Notes: generated by a model from the letters alone, not told the origin. DNA of 64,000 nt from Sphingobacterium sp. SGR-19 (GCF_011043555.1 NZ_JAAKGS010000006.1:217244-281243); one strand, 5' to 3'; positions 1 to 9,512 are shown, counted from the first letter of the stretch. Numbers and translations are program-made.

Positions 1-86
1 TCATAAGTATAATAAACATAGGTTGCTACCCCCATCACTACCACACCGGTTCCTAAAAGCACCCAACGATACTTTCTCCAAATCAT
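1..86 (-). CDS. N-terminal fragment of a membrane protein, possibly DUF2752 (partial, runs off the left edge)
   Basis: Only the first 28 codons are present. They begin at an ATG one base after the stop of the upstream gene and read MIWRKYRW followed by a hydrophobic stretch (LLGTGVVVMGVATYVYY), so this is a short cytoplasmic head and a first membrane helix. A GGAG sequence lies about 9 bases before the ATG, inside the end of the upstream gene, which suggests translational coupling. DUF2752 proteins start this way and often sit next to CD225/dispanin genes in Bacteroidota. The family call comes from context and style, because the diagnostic cysteine motifs would lie outside the window. Confidence 0.45.
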   Translation of the reverse strand, partial: MIWRKYRWVLLGTGVVVMGVATYVYYTY

Positions 87-87
87 G

Positions 88-600
88 TTAAAAATCTCCG
101 GACATCATTGCCCCAAACATTGCGAAACCAAAGATAATGAAATAAAGCACCCATAGACCAATACAAACGCCGACATTAATCCACATCCATTTTTTTGCAT
201 TCGCAGAATCTTCTTCAGCACCCGATACATCTCCAGCGTAGAATTTCTTTTCGACACGTGATGCATAAATAATCGACGGGATTCCTAACGGCCAACAACA
301 AAAAATGGTCGTAAGAATCGTTTCCAACAAATAGGTTTTTGGCGGCTGTTCCATACGCTGGTTGTAAGGTGAAGCGGGTGTATTCGGAAATTGAGGAGGA
401 GTTTGTGATGATCCTGTGAAGTAAGGCTGCGAACCTGTTGACAGAATGCTGCTCAACTCCGGAACACTCTTAGCAAGCACCCAATTAGGCATTCCTTCTG
501 CCCATACATAGGTATCGGCAGTAATACCTTTGGTTTTTAGTTCTTCTATTGAGAAGGGACCGAATGTATTCGTTCCGTCCGTATAATGATATTTTTGCAT
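88..600 (-). CDS. GYF_2 (DUF4339)-CD225/dispanin fusion membrane protein
   Basis: A 170-residue protein with two modules. Residues 1-50 look like the GYF_2/DUF4339 domain (YHYTDGTNTFGPFSIEEL, then a W-x-EGMPNWVLA segment), a likely peptide-binding module. A proline-rich linker follows (about 55-90). Residues 95-165 resemble CD225/dispanin: a helix starting LLETILTTIFCCWPLGIPS, a short acidic loop, then a second hydrophobic helix. The start was set at the ATG at 600 because the reading frame upstream of it lacks the domain. The gene is directly followed by the DUF2752-like fragment. Bacterial dispanins have no established function; the domain order is clear, the role is not. Confidence 0.8.
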   Translation of the reverse strand: MQKYHYTDGTNTFGPFSIEELKTKGITADTYVWAEGMPNWVLAKSVPELSSILSTGSQPYFTGSSQTPPQFPNTPASPYNQRMEQPPKTYLLETILTTIFCCWPLGIPSIIYASRVEKKFYAGDVSGAEEDSANAKKWMWINVGVCIGLWVLYFIIFGFAMFGAMMSGDF

Positions 601-718
601 AATTTTTTGATTATAAATGATAAACCTAAATAAAATGCTTTGCATTCACGAATACCAAAATAAAAAATTATCATGAGTAATTTATTTTTATATGCAATAT
701 AATCGCGTCGTATATATA

Positions 719-750
719 AAAAGGCTTCAGAAAATTTTCCGAAGCCTTTT
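719..750 (-). terminator. Rho-independent terminator after groL
   Basis: Inverted repeat AAAGGCTTC / GAAGCCTTT with a short A/T-rich loop, 30 bases after the groL stop. On the minus strand it ends in a T-rich run, as expected for termination of groS-groL transcription. Confidence 0.8.
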
Positions 751-781
751 ATTTCTATTATGGAATAGGAAGTTTCCTATT

Positions 782-2422
782 TTACATCATGCCCGGCATA
801 CCGCCGCCCATTGGAGGAGCACCAGCACCTGCTGCTGCATTTTCTTCAGGCTCATCAGCCAATACACATTCTGTCGTTAATAGCATAGATGCAACAGAAG
901 CCGCATTTTCCAAAGCTACACGAGAAACTTTAGTCGGATCGATAACACCCGCACCGATTAAGTTTTCGTACACATCTGTACGTGCATTATAACCGAAGTC
1001 AGCTGTACCTTCTTTTACTTTTTGAACAACTACTGCACCTTCGATACCTGCGTTGTTACAGATTTGGCGAAGAGGTTCTTCAATAGCGCGTTTAATGATA
1101 TCGATACCGATTGTTTCATCTTCGTTAGCACCTTTAAGATCCGCCAATGCCTCTGTAGCACGGATGAAAGCCACTCCACCACCAGCAACGATACCTTCTT
1201 CTACCGCTGCACGAGTAGCGTGCAATGCATCATCTACACGATCTTTCTTCTCTTTCATCTCTACTTCTGTGGTTGCTCCGACATAAAGTACCGCTACGCC
1301 ACCAGACAATTTCGCTAGACGCTCTTGTAATTTCTCACGATCGTAGTCAGAAGTTGTTGTTTCGATTTGTGAACGGATTTGCGCAACACGAGCTTTGATA
1401 TCATCTGCATTTCCTGAACCGTTAATCACAGTTGTATTATCCTTGTCAACAACTACTTTTTCTGCTTGACCTAGGTAAGAAAGTTCTGCATTCTCTAATT
1501 TGTAGCCTCTTTCTTCAGAGATAACCGTACCACCAGTTAAGATAGCGATATCTTCCAACATCGCTTTACGACGGTCACCAAAACCTGGCGCTTTAACCGC
1601 TGCCACTTTCAGTGAACCACGGATTTTGTTTACGACCAATGTCGCTAATGCTTCGCCGTCTAAGTCTTCCGCAATAATTAACAATGGTTTGCCTGTCTGT
1701 ACCTGTTTTTCCAAGATAGGCAACAATTCTTTCATATTGCTGATTTTCTTATCGTAAATCAAGATATACGGACTTTCCAACTCTGCTTCCATTTTGTCAG
1801 AGTTAGTGACGAAATATGGAGACAAATAACCACGATCGAATTGCATACCTTCTACTGTTTTTACCTCAGTTTCTGTACCTTTTGCTTCTTCTACTGTGAT
1901 AACACCGTCGTTTCCAACCTTCTCCATAGCCTCAGCAATCAAAGCACCAATTACTTCGTCATTGTTTGCAGAAATTGTAGCAACTTGTTTAATTTTATTA
2001 TTATCAGCTCCAACCTCTTTTGATTGCGATTGCAAGTTAGCTACAACAGCAGCAACCGCTTTATCGATACCACGTTTCAAATCCATTGGGTTAGCACCCG
2101 CTGCTACGGATTTCAAACCTGGAGCAACAATAGCTTGTGCAAGTACAGTTGCCGTCGTCGTACCATCACCAGCCTGATCTGCAGTTTTAGAGGCAACCTC
2201 TTTCACCATTTGTGCACCCATGTTTTCCAAAGCATCTTTCAATTCGATTTCTTTGGCTACTGTTACACCATCTTTAGTAATTGCAGGAGAACCAAATTTT
2301 TTCTCGATAATTACATTACGTCCCTTGGGGCCCAAAGTTACTTTTACTGCATTTGCCAAGGTGTCCACACCTTTTTTCAGTGCGTCGCGCGCTTCTACGT
2401 TATATCTTACTTGTTTTGCCAT
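782..2422 (-). CDS. groL: 60-kDa chaperonin GroEL
   Basis: A 546-residue protein of normal GroEL length that is alignable throughout. Visible hallmarks are the N-terminal [20 protein letters not shown], the ATP-binding loop [15 protein letters not shown] near residue 87, the apical-domain segments, and the flexible C-terminal Gly/Met tail ending [11 protein letters not shown]. It forms the double-ring folding chamber in the cytoplasm with GroES. It lies 82 bases downstream of groS on the same strand and is followed by a good terminator, so this is the usual groSL operon. I see no CIRCE-type inverted repeat (TTAGCACTC-N9-GAGTGCTAA) upstream of groS, so control by HrcA is not supported here. 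Confidence 0.98.
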   Translation of the reverse strand: MAKQVRYNVEARDALKKGVDTLANAVKVTLGPKGRNVIIEKKFGSPAITKDGVTVAKEIELKDALENMGAQMVKEVASKTADQAGDGTTTATVLAQAIVAPGLKSVAAGANPMDLKRGIDKAVAAVVANLQSQSKEVGADNNKIKQVATISANNDEVIGALIAEAMEKVGNDGVITVEEAKGTETEVKTVEGMQFDRGYLSPYFVTNSDKMEAELESPYILIYDKKISNMKELLPILEKQVQTGKPLLIIAEDLDGEALATLVVNKIRGSLKVAAVKAPGFGDRRKAMLEDIAILTGGTVISEERGYKLENAELSYLGQAEKVVVDKDNTTVINGSGNADDIKARVAQIRSQIETTTSDYDREKLQERLAKLSGGVAVLYVGATTEVEMKEKKDRVDDALHATRAAVEEGIVAGGGVAFIRATEALADLKGANEDETIGIDIIKRAIEEPLRQICNNAGIEGAVVVQKVKEGTADFGYNARTDVYENLIGAGVIDPTKVSRVALENAASVASMLLTTECVLADEPEENAAAGAGAPPMGGGMPGMM

Positions 2423-2504
2423 TTTTTAATTACTCTTTAGTAGTTAGTACAAAGTATTTAGATTTTTCTAACTCCTTTTTTTTAATATTGATTTTACCTT
2501 TGAC

Positions 2505-2780
2505 TTATAAAACCGCGTAAATGTCAGATTCACGCATGATTAAATACTCTTTACCTTCGTAAGTGATCTCCGTACCTGCATATTTGCCATATAAAACTTT
2601 ATCGCCCACTTTAACAGTTAACGGCTCTTCTGGTTTACCCGTTCCTACCGCAACGATAGTACCTTGAGAAGGCTTCTCTTTTGCTGTGTCTGGAATGTAG
2701 ATCCCTGATGCTGTTTTTTCTTCTGCGGGAGCTGCCTCTACGACAACTCTGTCTCCGATAGGTTTAATACTTAATGCCAT
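2505..2780 (-). CDS. groS: 10-kDa co-chaperonin GroES
   Basis: A 91-residue protein of normal GroES length. It starts [18 protein letters not shown], contains the mobile-loop region ending [10 protein letters not shown], and ends with the typical [15 protein letters not shown]. It caps the GroEL ring and is the first gene of the groS-groL operon. The region upstream (2781-2934) shows no recognisable heat-shock operator. Confidence 0.98.
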   Translation of the reverse strand: MALSIKPIGDRVVVEAAPAEEKTASGIYIPDTAKEKPSQGTIVAVGTGKPEEPLTVKVGDKVLYGKYAGTEITYEGKEYLIMRESDIYAVL

Positions 2781-2934
2781 AGTAATCTAGTTTATTTTTT
2801 ATTTGATGTTTGATGTTAAATTCTCTCTTCTTCCCTATCACCAACTATGCCAAACGAAGAAACGAGGAAATTGTTGCCATTTTTTCTCTTACCCGTGTCA
2901 TCCTGTCATATTAAACGAGACAGTATTTCAAAAA

Positions 2935-2963
2935 AAGACCTTGCAGGCAATCTGCAAGGTCTT
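2935..2963 (-). terminator. Rho-independent terminator after secG
   Basis: Perfect 12-bp stem AAGACCTTGCAG / CTGCAAGGTCTT with a 5-base loop, followed on the minus strand by a run of T. It ends the miaB-to-secG transcription unit and separates it from groS. Confidence 0.85.
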
Positions 2964-2984
2964 CCAATATCTATGAACCTAGTC

Positions 2985-3356
2985 TTAGTTTGCGCTATCA
3001 GCAGGTGCTGTAGATGCAGGTGTTTCCGTCACAGGTTTTGTTTCCTGTTGTGTTGGATTCGGATTAAGGTTTAAAGGAGAAGTCTGTGCCGGAGCATCAA
3101 TCTGATCCCCCAAACCACCTGCTCTTCCTCCAGTTGATGGCCCTAAAATATTCATAGCTAAACAGAATACCATCAACGCTATTGCCAAGCCCCATGTTCC
3201 TTTTTCCAAGAAATCACCTGTACGTTGTACGCCCATCAGATTAGAGCTACCTGCGAATCCTGATGCCAAGCCCCCCCCTTTAGGGTTTTGAATCAATACG
3301 ATAAATCCCAATAAAGCACTTGCCAATATGATCAGGACAATTAAGAATGTTTGCAT
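2985..3356 (-). CDS. secG: Preprotein translocase subunit SecG
   Basis: A 123-residue SecG. Residues 1-22 form the first membrane helix (FLIVLIILASALLGFIVLIQ), followed by the family signature NPKGGGLASGFAGSSNLMG, then a second helix around 57-75 (WGLAIALMVFCLAMNIL). The last 45 residues are a hydrophilic Pro/Thr/Ala-rich tail, common in Bacteroidota SecG. The protein is an accessory subunit of the SecYEG channel in the inner membrane. It is the last gene of the miaB-to-secG cluster, 12 bases after the preceding gene, and is followed by a strong terminator. Confidence 0.95.
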   Translation of the reverse strand: MQTFLIVLIILASALLGFIVLIQNPKGGGLASGFAGSSNLMGVQRTGDFLEKGTWGLAIALMVFCLAMNILGPSTGGRAGGLGDQIDAPAQTSPLNLNPNPTQQETKPVTETPASTAPADSAN

Positions 3357-3368
3357 TATTTTATTTCG

Positions 3369-4460
3369 TTAATATAGTTTTTCTTCCAATTCCTTAATTC
3401 GGGTCGCAAAATACGATTTTTTTTCTGGAAATCTCAAAATTAATTTTTTATAGACCTCTATCGCCTTCACGTACATCGCTTGATCCGCGTATATACTAGC
3501 GAGCGTTTCTGTCACTAAGTCAAATTGTTCCTCCGAGCTCTTTCTTGCTTTATTTTCTACATTTAGATTTTCCGGTTGCGGAGGCTGTATCTGCGGTTCT
3601 TCTCGAATAAAGCGTTCGATTACTTCTGTTACCTTACTTGGTCCATTGGAGGCCGATTTGCGCTGTTTCACCTCATCGCTAAGCTTATCTTCCGGGTTCT
3701 GCAAATGGATAATATGCTCCCGAATTTGCTGATCTAGGATAACGCGATCCAATTCCGCAGGGTCAAACGATGATTTATTTACTACTGGAAGCTTCGGACT
3801 TGCAAATGGCTGATACGTGTCGGCATGCTCCAATCGGGTCTTATGTAACCACCAACGGAAGCTGTAAGGCATTAGCTCATCATTATATAGGCTAATGTTT
3901 TCTTCTTTTCTTGCATCTTCAGCTCGATCTCCTTCTTCAGCAACTTGCTCTTCTAGTTGCTCAAAATGTATATCCTTAGCATGAACAGCAAAATAATCTC
4001 CTCCACCTATGCCCTCTTGAACCAATGTTTCTAAGACATCTTTATCTTCGTCTTCATTGGCGATGGTTTGTGCATCGTCTTGCAGCTCATCCGATCGTTT
4101 GTTCCTTTCTTCCCTTAAGCTCTCTTCTATAGGATATTTTTCCATTTCTTCCGACGATGCCGCTATATCTTCAAAGGGCACATAATCATCATCCTCCACC
4201 TCTACGACGGGAATTTCTTCGACCGGCAATAGAACATATTCCGCTAGCCAATTGGCATTATTTGCTAACATAATTGCCCGTTTTGACAAATGCCCTGTTT
4301 GTTCCCCTTTCAAAAATCCACGTCTTTCAAAGGCAAAATGCAACGGTTGTGAATAGGGATATCGAGCTAGCAATTGCTCAAAATCAGTCAAGGGAATATC
4401 CTTTGGATTGACCAAAGCTTGGTGATATAAATGTGTAAATGACGATCCTTGATTTCCCAT
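3369..4460 (-). CDS. Conserved Bacteroidota protein with a C-terminal TPR-like segment, function unknown
   Basis: A 363-residue soluble protein without a signal peptide or membrane helix. The N-terminus (about 1-85) is a conserved helical region (LARYPYSQPLHFAFERRGF); the middle (90-190) is very acidic and probably disordered; residues 190-215 contain a conserved PYSFRWWLHKTRLEH segment; the C-terminal 55 residues look like a tetratricopeptide unit (ETLASIYADQAMYVKAIEVY, then KLILRFPEKKSYFATRI). It lies between lptE (6 bases) and secG (12 bases) and is probably co-transcribed. Position alone suggests a link to envelope biogenesis; the function is not known. Confidence 0.85.
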   Translation of the reverse strand: MGNQGSSFTHLYHQALVNPKDIPLTDFEQLLARYPYSQPLHFAFERRGFLKGEQTGHLSKRAIMLANNANWLAEYVLLPVEEIPVVEVEDDDYVPFEDIAASSEEMEKYPIEESLREERNKRSDELQDDAQTIANEDEDKDVLETLVQEGIGGGDYFAVHAKDIHFEQLEEQVAEEGDRAEDARKEENISLYNDELMPYSFRWWLHKTRLEHADTYQPFASPKLPVVNKSSFDPAELDRVILDQQIREHIIHLQNPEDKLSDEVKQRKSASNGPSKVTEVIERFIREEPQIQPPQPENLNVENKARKSSEEQFDLVTETLASIYADQAMYVKAIEVYKKLILRFPEKKSYFATRIKELEEKLY

Positions 4461-4466
4461 AATATT

Positions 4467-4997
4467 CTACCAGTTAGCAAACGCTCTATTGTAAATATCT
4501 TCCGTCAGTAAATTAATAATTTCTTTCGTCAAGTTTTCTTCTTGGTTTTGTATCAAACCAGAAAATTCTCTAAATTGTGAAAAAGATTGTTCAAAATTGC
4601 TCTCTCCCGTGTCATCTAAACGATTTGTGTATTTTACCTTAACCGTAATTGTTAATCGGTTCAAGGCAGCACGGTCTGTATTTGCTTCTACCGCTGCGGG
4701 AGCAATATCGTACCCTGTAATAACACCTTCAAACATGGCATCAGCTTCCCCGTTAACTTGGCTTAATCTCGATTGATTTCGAATACGCTCTTTTAGTCCT
4801 TCGGTAAAGTTCTGTCCTAGCGTTTGGTAAACCATCGGCGCAATATTCTCAAAATAGGCCACATGTACTGTTTTCATATTTTCCGGAATAGATCCTCCAG
4901 TAAAACCGTATTTCACCCCACAACCGTTAATTAGGAGACATACCGCAATTGCTAATGAAGGAAATATAAACACATTCCGCTTTCTCATAGTATTCAT
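4467..4997 (-). CDS. lptE: LptE-like LPS-assembly lipoprotein
   Basis: A 176-residue lipoprotein. The N-terminus has basic residues (MNTMRKR), a hydrophobic core and a lipobox-like LLINGC near residue 26, followed by GVKYGFTGGSIPENMKTVHV, a pattern typical of the Bacteroidota LptE family. In known systems LptE plugs the LptD barrel and helps place LPS in the outer leaflet of the outer membrane. The ATG at 4997 shares a base with the TGA of the upstream activator gene (TGATG), indicating translational coupling; a TTG one codon upstream is less likely. lptD is not in the window. Confidence 0.85.
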   Translation of the reverse strand: MNTMRKRNVFIFPSLAIAVCLLINGCGVKYGFTGGSIPENMKTVHVAYFENIAPMVYQTLGQNFTEGLKERIRNQSRLSQVNGEADAMFEGVITGYDIAPAAVEANTDRAALNRLTITVKVKYTNRLDDTGESNFEQSFSQFREFSGLIQNQEENLTKEIINLLTEDIYNRAFANW

Positions 4998-6256
4998 CAA
5001 TCTAAATTTAAATCCTTGATTTTTCTATACAATGTACGTTCGGAAATCCCCAATTCACGAGCCGCTGCCTTACGTTTACCTTTATGCTTCTTCAACGCCT
5101 TCTTAATCAAATCTGATTCTTTCTCGACCAAAGAAAGAGACTCCTCTATTTCCTCTGCTTCTTGGTCATCATACGACATGTATTCATTACCTTTTGAGCC
5201 TTGATTAGGATTGTGAATGGTTAGAGTCGGATGTATTCCCTCTTCTCCTAAATAGCCGGCAGAAGGCTTTACTTCATTATATAACTGATTAATATAAGGT
5301 GAATTTTGTTCATAGGTATGCGGATTTACGCCTTCTTTAAGGAGCTCTACCACTAATTTTTTCAAATCTACCATATCCTTTTTCATATCGAAAAGAACCT
5401 TATATAATAAATCTCGCTCTGAAAAATCTTCTTTTCCGGCATCTTTTACAAAGACAGGCAACGATGATACGGGCTGCTCTATGGGTAAGTATTTAGATAG
5501 TATAGGAGAATCGACAACACGTTCCTTTTCCAACACAGCAATTTGCTCGGCAATATTTTTTAACTGTCGCACATTTCCTGGCCAGCTATAATTCATAAGC
5601 GTTTCCTGCGCATCCGGTGTTAATTGAACCCCAGGGGATCTGTATTTATCAGAAAAATCAACGATGAATTTTCGAAAGAGCAGATTGATATCCTCTTTAC
5701 GTTCCCGCAGAGAAGGAATTCGCAAAGGAACAGTATTCAAACGATAATACAAGTCTTCTCTAAATTTACCCTTCTTTACAGCTTCATACACATCGACGTT
5801 CGTCGCGGCAACCACCCTTACATTGGTTTTTTGAACTTTTGAAGAACCTACACGAATGTACTCGCCGGTCTCCAATACCCGTAGCAACCTGGCTTGTGTA
5901 CCTAAAGGAAGCTCCCCTACTTCGTCCAAAAAAATAGTCCCACCATCCACGACTTCAAAATATCCTTTTCGTGCCTCGTGTGCGCCGGTAAACGAACCCT
6001 TTTCGTGACCAAATAATTCAGAGTCTATCGTTCCTTCCGGAATTGCACCACAGTTTACAGCGATAAAAGGCCCGTGTTTTCTAGCACTTAATTGGTGGAT
6101 AATATGCGAAAAAACCTCTTTACCAGATCCACTTTCGCCCTGTATTAAAACCGATATATCTGTCGGTGCCACCTGCCAAGCGACATCAATTGCTCGATTT
6201 AACAATGGCGAATTACCAATAATTCCAAATCTATTTTTAATATCTTGAATATCCAT
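4997..6256 (-). CDS. Sigma54-interacting AAA+ transcriptional activator without a receiver domain
   Basis: A 419-residue bacterial enhancer-binding protein. The Walker A motif GESGSGKE lies at residues 40-47, the sigma54-contact loop reads GSFTGA at 87-92 instead of GAFTGA, and Walker B and the sensor motifs follow (GTIFLDEVGEL; RVVAATNVD; YRLNTVPLRIPSLRER). A Fis-type HTH ends the protein (AARELGISERTLYRKIKDLN). There is no N-terminal receiver, GAF or PAS domain: the AAA+ domain begins about 20 residues in, so activity is probably set by abundance or a partner. The start at 6256 matches the conserved MDIQDIKNRFGIIG opening. It lies between miaB and lptE, a layout widely kept in Bacteroidota. 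Confidence 0.9.
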   Translation of the reverse strand: MDIQDIKNRFGIIGNSPLLNRAIDVAWQVAPTDISVLIQGESGSGKEVFSHIIHQLSARKHGPFIAVNCGAIPEGTIDSELFGHEKGSFTGAHEARKGYFEVVDGGTIFLDEVGELPLGTQARLLRVLETGEYIRVGSSKVQKTNVRVVAATNVDVYEAVKKGKFREDLYYRLNTVPLRIPSLRERKEDINLLFRKFIVDFSDKYRSPGVQLTPDAQETLMNYSWPGNVRQLKNIAEQIAVLEKERVVDSPILSKYLPIEQPVSSLPVFVKDAGKEDFSERDLLYKVLFDMKKDMVDLKKLVVELLKEGVNPHTYEQNSPYINQLYNEVKPSAGYLGEEGIHPTLTIHNPNQGSKGNEYMSYDDQEAEEIEESLSLVEKESDLIKKALKKHKGKRKAAARELGISERTLYRKIKDLNLD

Positions 6257-6302
6257 TTTTGTTCGTGAATCGTAATGTGTAGTACCCGATGTGTTTATAT
6301 TC

Positions 6303-7736
6303 TTAGTCCACAATTTTGCCGATCAACGTTGCTGACGTACAACGTTCAGCCAACACATGGACATATTCCCCTGGTTTGAAGCGCTTATCAACAGGAAAAA
6401 CAACCATCGTATTTTGGTCGTTCCGCCCGCAATAATCATGATCTGAACGTTTTGAAAACCCTTCGATAAGTACTTTTTGCACGTTACCTACAAAACTTTG
6501 CAAACGGTAGAGACTATGCTCTTGTTGCTTATTCACTACTTCAGTTAAACGTCTTTTCTTCACCTCTTCTAGTACATCATCTTCATAACGTTTTGCAGCC
6601 AATGTACCTGGTCGCTCCGAATATGCAAACATATAGGCAAAATCGTACTTTACGTAATCCATCATAGAAAGCGTTTCTTGATGTTCTTCTTCTGTTTCGG
6701 TACAGAATCCCGTAATCACATCAGTAGATATACCACAAGTTGGAATAATACGACGGATAGCATTAACCCTATCCATATACCATTCCCGGTCGTATGTTCG
6801 GTTCATCAATTCTAATACCCGTGAGCTTCCCGATTGCACTGGCAGGTGTATGTATTTACAAATGTTTTCGTACCGAGACATGGTATACAATACCTCATCG
6901 GTAATGTCTTTCGGATGAGAAGTGGAAAAACGCACACGAAGTTCCGGACTTACTTCGGCAACCATCGCCAATAGCTGTGCAAAGTTTACCATCTGTCCCT
7001 CCGTTTCGCCTTCTGCTACGGGTTTTGTATATTTATACGAATCGACATTCTGTCCCAACAAAGTGACTTCCCGATAGCCTGAATTAAACAAATCTTGTGC
7101 TTCTTTCACAATAGAATGACAGTCACGACTACGTTCACGCCCGCGTGTAAAAGGAACAACACAAAATGAACACATATTGTCGCATCCCCGCATGATAGAA
7201 ATAAACGCAGAAATTCCATTGGAGTTCAAGCGTACGGGACTAATATCGGCATAGGTTTCCTCTCTTGAAAGCAGCACATTGACCGCCTTGTTTCCGTCGT
7301 CAACCTTATCTATCAAGTTTGGCAAATCACGGTAAGCGTCTGGACCCACGACGACATCAACTAGTTTCTCCTCTTCTAGAAATTTCGACTTCAATCGCTC
7401 AGCCATACAACCAAGAACACCTACTACCAGGCCTGGATTTTTCGCTTTCGCAGATTCGAATTCTTTCAGCCTATTCCGCACACGCTGTTCTGCGTTTTCC
7501 CGGATGGAGCAGGTGTTGATAAACACAACATCAGCTTCCTTATAATCTTTGGTTGTTTCAAAACCGTTATCCAATAGAATAGAAGCAACAATTTCGCTAT
7601 CAGAAAAATTCATTTGACAGCCGTAGCTTTCGATATATAGTTTTCTTCCTGTCGATTTTCCTGTAGGAAGCATATCCAAAGCCTCACCTTGACGAGACTC
7701 GTCGTGTGTTTTTGTCGTGTGTTGTAATTCTATCAT
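6303..7736 (-). CDS. miaB: tRNA-2-methylthio-N6-dimethylallyladenosine synthase MiaB
   Basis: A 477-residue radical-SAM methylthiotransferase. The N-terminal UPF0004 domain carries [17 protein letters not shown] with further cluster cysteines ([21 protein letters not shown]); the radical SAM motif CxxxCxxC is in [20 protein letters not shown]; a TRAM domain closes the protein ([18 protein letters not shown]). It adds the methylthio group to i6A37 of tRNAs reading U-initial codons, using two [4Fe-4S] clusters. A TAACTTTG -7 element lies 20 bases upstream, so this is probably the first gene of the cluster running to secG. Confidence 0.96.
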   Translation of the reverse strand: MIELQHTTKTHDESRQGEALDMLPTGKSTGRKLYIESYGCQMNFSDSEIVASILLDNGFETTKDYKEADVVFINTCSIRENAEQRVRNRLKEFESAKAKNPGLVVGVLGCMAERLKSKFLEEEKLVDVVVGPDAYRDLPNLIDKVDDGNKAVNVLLSREETYADISPVRLNSNGISAFISIMRGCDNMCSFCVVPFTRGRERSRDCHSIVKEAQDLFNSGYREVTLLGQNVDSYKYTKPVAEGETEGQMVNFAQLLAMVAEVSPELRVRFSTSHPKDITDEVLYTMSRYENICKYIHLPVQSGSSRVLELMNRTYDREWYMDRVNAIRRIIPTCGISTDVITGFCTETEEEHQETLSMMDYVKYDFAYMFAYSERPGTLAAKRYEDDVLEEVKKRRLTEVVNKQQEHSLYRLQSFVGNVQKVLIEGFSKRSDHDYCGRNDQNTMVVFPVDKRFKPGEYVHVLAERCTSATLIGKIVD

Positions 7737-7755
7737 AGCATCAACTAAAAGACTA

Positions 7756-7763
7756 CAAAGTTA
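7756..7763 (-). promoter_or_regulatory. miaB: Bacteroidota-type -7 element upstream of miaB
   Basis: The minus strand reads TAACTTTG, matching TAnnTTTG, 19 bases before the miaB ATG. No clear -33 TTG is visible at the expected distance, so support is moderate. Confidence 0.5.
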
Positions 7764-7807
7764 AGAATAAAAACTTAAATCGATGACAGTTTGGCAGATC
7801 TCGTAAA

Positions 7808-7838
7808 AAAAAGCGCTATTCACATTGAACAGCGCTTT
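7808..7838 (-). terminator. Terminator after the OmpA-family lipoprotein gene
   Basis: Stem AAAAGCGCT / AGCGCTTTT around a 13-base loop, followed on the minus strand by a T run. It lies 25 bases past the stop of the OmpA-family gene. Confidence 0.8.
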
Positions 7839-7864
7839 TCATTATATGTTATAAAGTACTAAGC

Positions 7865-8554
7865 TTAATTTTTTGCTTCGGCTTGTGCTTCTTTAATCAT
7901 GTCGTCACCAGCTACAATAACAATTTCCACACGACGGTTTTCAGCACGTCCGGCGTCCGTATCGTTGGAAGCAATCGGTTCCGAATAGTTTTTACCTTCG
8001 GTTTTTATCCGTGAACTGCTCAAACCTTGTGAAACAGCATAAGATCTTACGGAAGCAGCACGCGATTCCGAAACCTTTTGGTTTGCTGCCAGTGTACCAA
8101 TGTTGTCGGTATGACCAATCACTAAAATATTCGTACCTGGTTCTTTATTTAACGTCTCTACCAATTTGGAAATGTTTGTCTTTGCAGCAGATTTTAAGGT
8201 CGAGCTATTGAAGTCGAACAAAATACCTTCGTCAAATTTTACGATGATCCCCTCATCGGCTTTGATAACTTCGGCACCGGCTACGGTGTTTTCTATTTCC
8301 TTAGCCTGTCTATCCATCTTCTTACCGATCAAACCACCTGCGACACCGCCAATAGCAGCACCCGCAATAGCACCTACGGCTGTGTTACCAGCTTTACCTC
8401 CAATTAATGCCCCCAAACCAGCTCCTGCAGCCGTTCCGATAGCGGCCCCTTTTGTTGTGTTACTGGTATTCTGTATCGCGGCACAACTAGCAAACAACAT
8501 TACTGATGTGGCTACTGACAAGCCATATACAGCCATTTTTTTATTGATTTTCAT
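7865..8554 (-). CDS. OmpA-family lipoprotein with a glycine-zipper domain
   Basis: A 229-residue envelope protein. The N-terminus is a lipoprotein signal (VMLFASCAAIQ, Cys near residue 24). Residues 35-80 are a glycine zipper (repeated GxxxG/AxxxG pattern in AAIGTAAGAGLGALIGGKAG and GAIAGAAIGGVAGGLIGKK). Residues 105-215 form an OmpA C-terminal peptidoglycan-binding domain with ILVIGHTDNIG and GRAENRRVEIVI. It should sit in the outer membrane and contact peptidoglycan. It appears monocistronic, with its own terminator and an inverted repeat in its upstream region. Confidence 0.93.
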   Translation of the reverse strand: MKINKKMAVYGLSVATSVMLFASCAAIQNTSNTTKGAAIGTAAGAGLGALIGGKAGNTAVGAIAGAAIGGVAGGLIGKKMDRQAKEIENTVAGAEVIKADEGIIVKFDEGILFDFNSSTLKSAAKTNISKLVETLNKEPGTNILVIGHTDNIGTLAANQKVSESRAASVRSYAVSQGLSSSRIKTEGKNYSEPIASNDTDAGRAENRRVEIVIVAGDDMIKEAQAEAKN

Positions 8555-8581
8555 AATTAATTATTTTCTATGTTCACTTAA

Positions 8582-8604
8582 TTACTTTGAGATAAACAAA
8601 GTAA
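8582..8604. repeat. Inverted repeat upstream of the OmpA-family gene
   Basis: Perfect 8-bp arms TTACTTTG and CAAAGTAA around a 7-base spacer, 28 bases before the ATG of the OmpA-family gene. It could be an operator or a 5'-UTR hairpin. Confidence 0.45.
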
Positions 8605-8653
8605 ATGCCAAAATAAGGTAATCGCCGTATAAACCGAATGAAAATAAGAAGAA

Positions 8654-9418
8654 TTATCGTTCTTGTGGAGGAATGTCGAGTTTTGGCAAACGTTCGGAAC
8701 GAGGACGCCCATTTTTATCCCAAGCTTCAAAAGAGCGTTTTACATAATGCATGAAGTCATATTGCCCCCAATTTCTAACTGTGCTATAGGAAGGGCGATA
8801 CATATCCATAAATGACTGGAGCTCATCTCCCTCCAAATCAATCACTGAACGCACGGTAGTTTTGTTGAAAACTCGATCCACTTGGTTTTCTTCCAATTCT
8901 CTATCCATTAAGTTTGCGAACCGCTTTGCATTTTTTGCATCACGTCCGAACAAGTTATATAATGCTGTTGCAGGGCTACCTAAATAGGTACCAACTGTAT
9001 TTTTGCCGCCGTTGTAGACTCCTTTCTTGCGATAATCGTCCAACATATCCCGCATCTCTGCTTCTTTACTCATCCGACTCACTACAACGGTCTCGATGGT
9101 CAAGCCCGCCTGCATCTCTATAAGGATATCTTCCGTGGTTTGCAAAACTGTTTTTATGGGACCATAACCTGTTTTCGTCAAAGAAAGGCTATCTCCAACA
9201 GACGCCTCTATAATAAATACACCAAACGTATTTGTTTGCGTACGTTTTTTTGTACGCAGGTTAACTACATTGACATCAGATAAGCGCCCACTTCCGCCTT
9301 TTTCTACCACAATACCTGAAACCCCAATAGATTGCTGTGCATATATGTTCGGTGCTCCTGCGAGTACGAGCATTGCACAACTCACGAGTAACCAAATATA
9401 TTTCTTATTTATATACAT
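8654..9418 (-). CDS. Secreted protein with carboxypeptidase-regulatory-like beta-sandwich, function unknown
   Basis: A 254-residue protein with a signal peptide (basic start, hydrophobic core LLVSCAMLVLAGAPNIYAQ). Residues 30-110 form a CarboxypepD_reg-like fold as in the N-termini of TonB receptors (GVSGIVVEKGGSGRLSDVNV, then GVFIIEASVGDSLSLTKTGY and a VVVS strand), but no plug or barrel follows. The C-terminal 130 residues are helical and charged, containing RDMLDDYRKKGVYNGGKNTV and a segment about FANLMDRELEENQ. This type is conserved in Bacteroidota without an assigned role. It is a stand-alone gene. Confidence 0.8.
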   Translation of the reverse strand: MYINKKYIWLLVSCAMLVLAGAPNIYAQQSIGVSGIVVEKGGSGRLSDVNVVNLRTKKRTQTNTFGVFIIEASVGDSLSLTKTGYGPIKTVLQTTEDILIEMQAGLTIETVVVSRMSKEAEMRDMLDDYRKKGVYNGGKNTVGTYLGSPATALYNLFGRDAKNAKRFANLMDRELEENQVDRVFNKTTVRSVIDLEGDELQSFMDMYRPSYSTVRNWGQYDFMHYVKRSFEAWDKNGRPRSERLPKLDIPPQER

Positions 9419-9512
9419 TCATATAAATTTAGTAAATGTTTAGACTAACCAATGTTAAAAAGTTTTAAATCTGCTTTAATGCTTGTCTATAGTTCTATCC
9501 TAGTCACCAAAA

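Noticed and set aside
692..2440. Several plus-strand ORFs over groL, up to 138 codons
   Set aside because: They are antisense shadows of a strongly conserved gene and have no family-like sequence.
2781..2934. CIRCE/HrcA operator before groS
   Set aside because: No TTAGCACTC-N9-GAGTGCTAA inverted repeat could be found.
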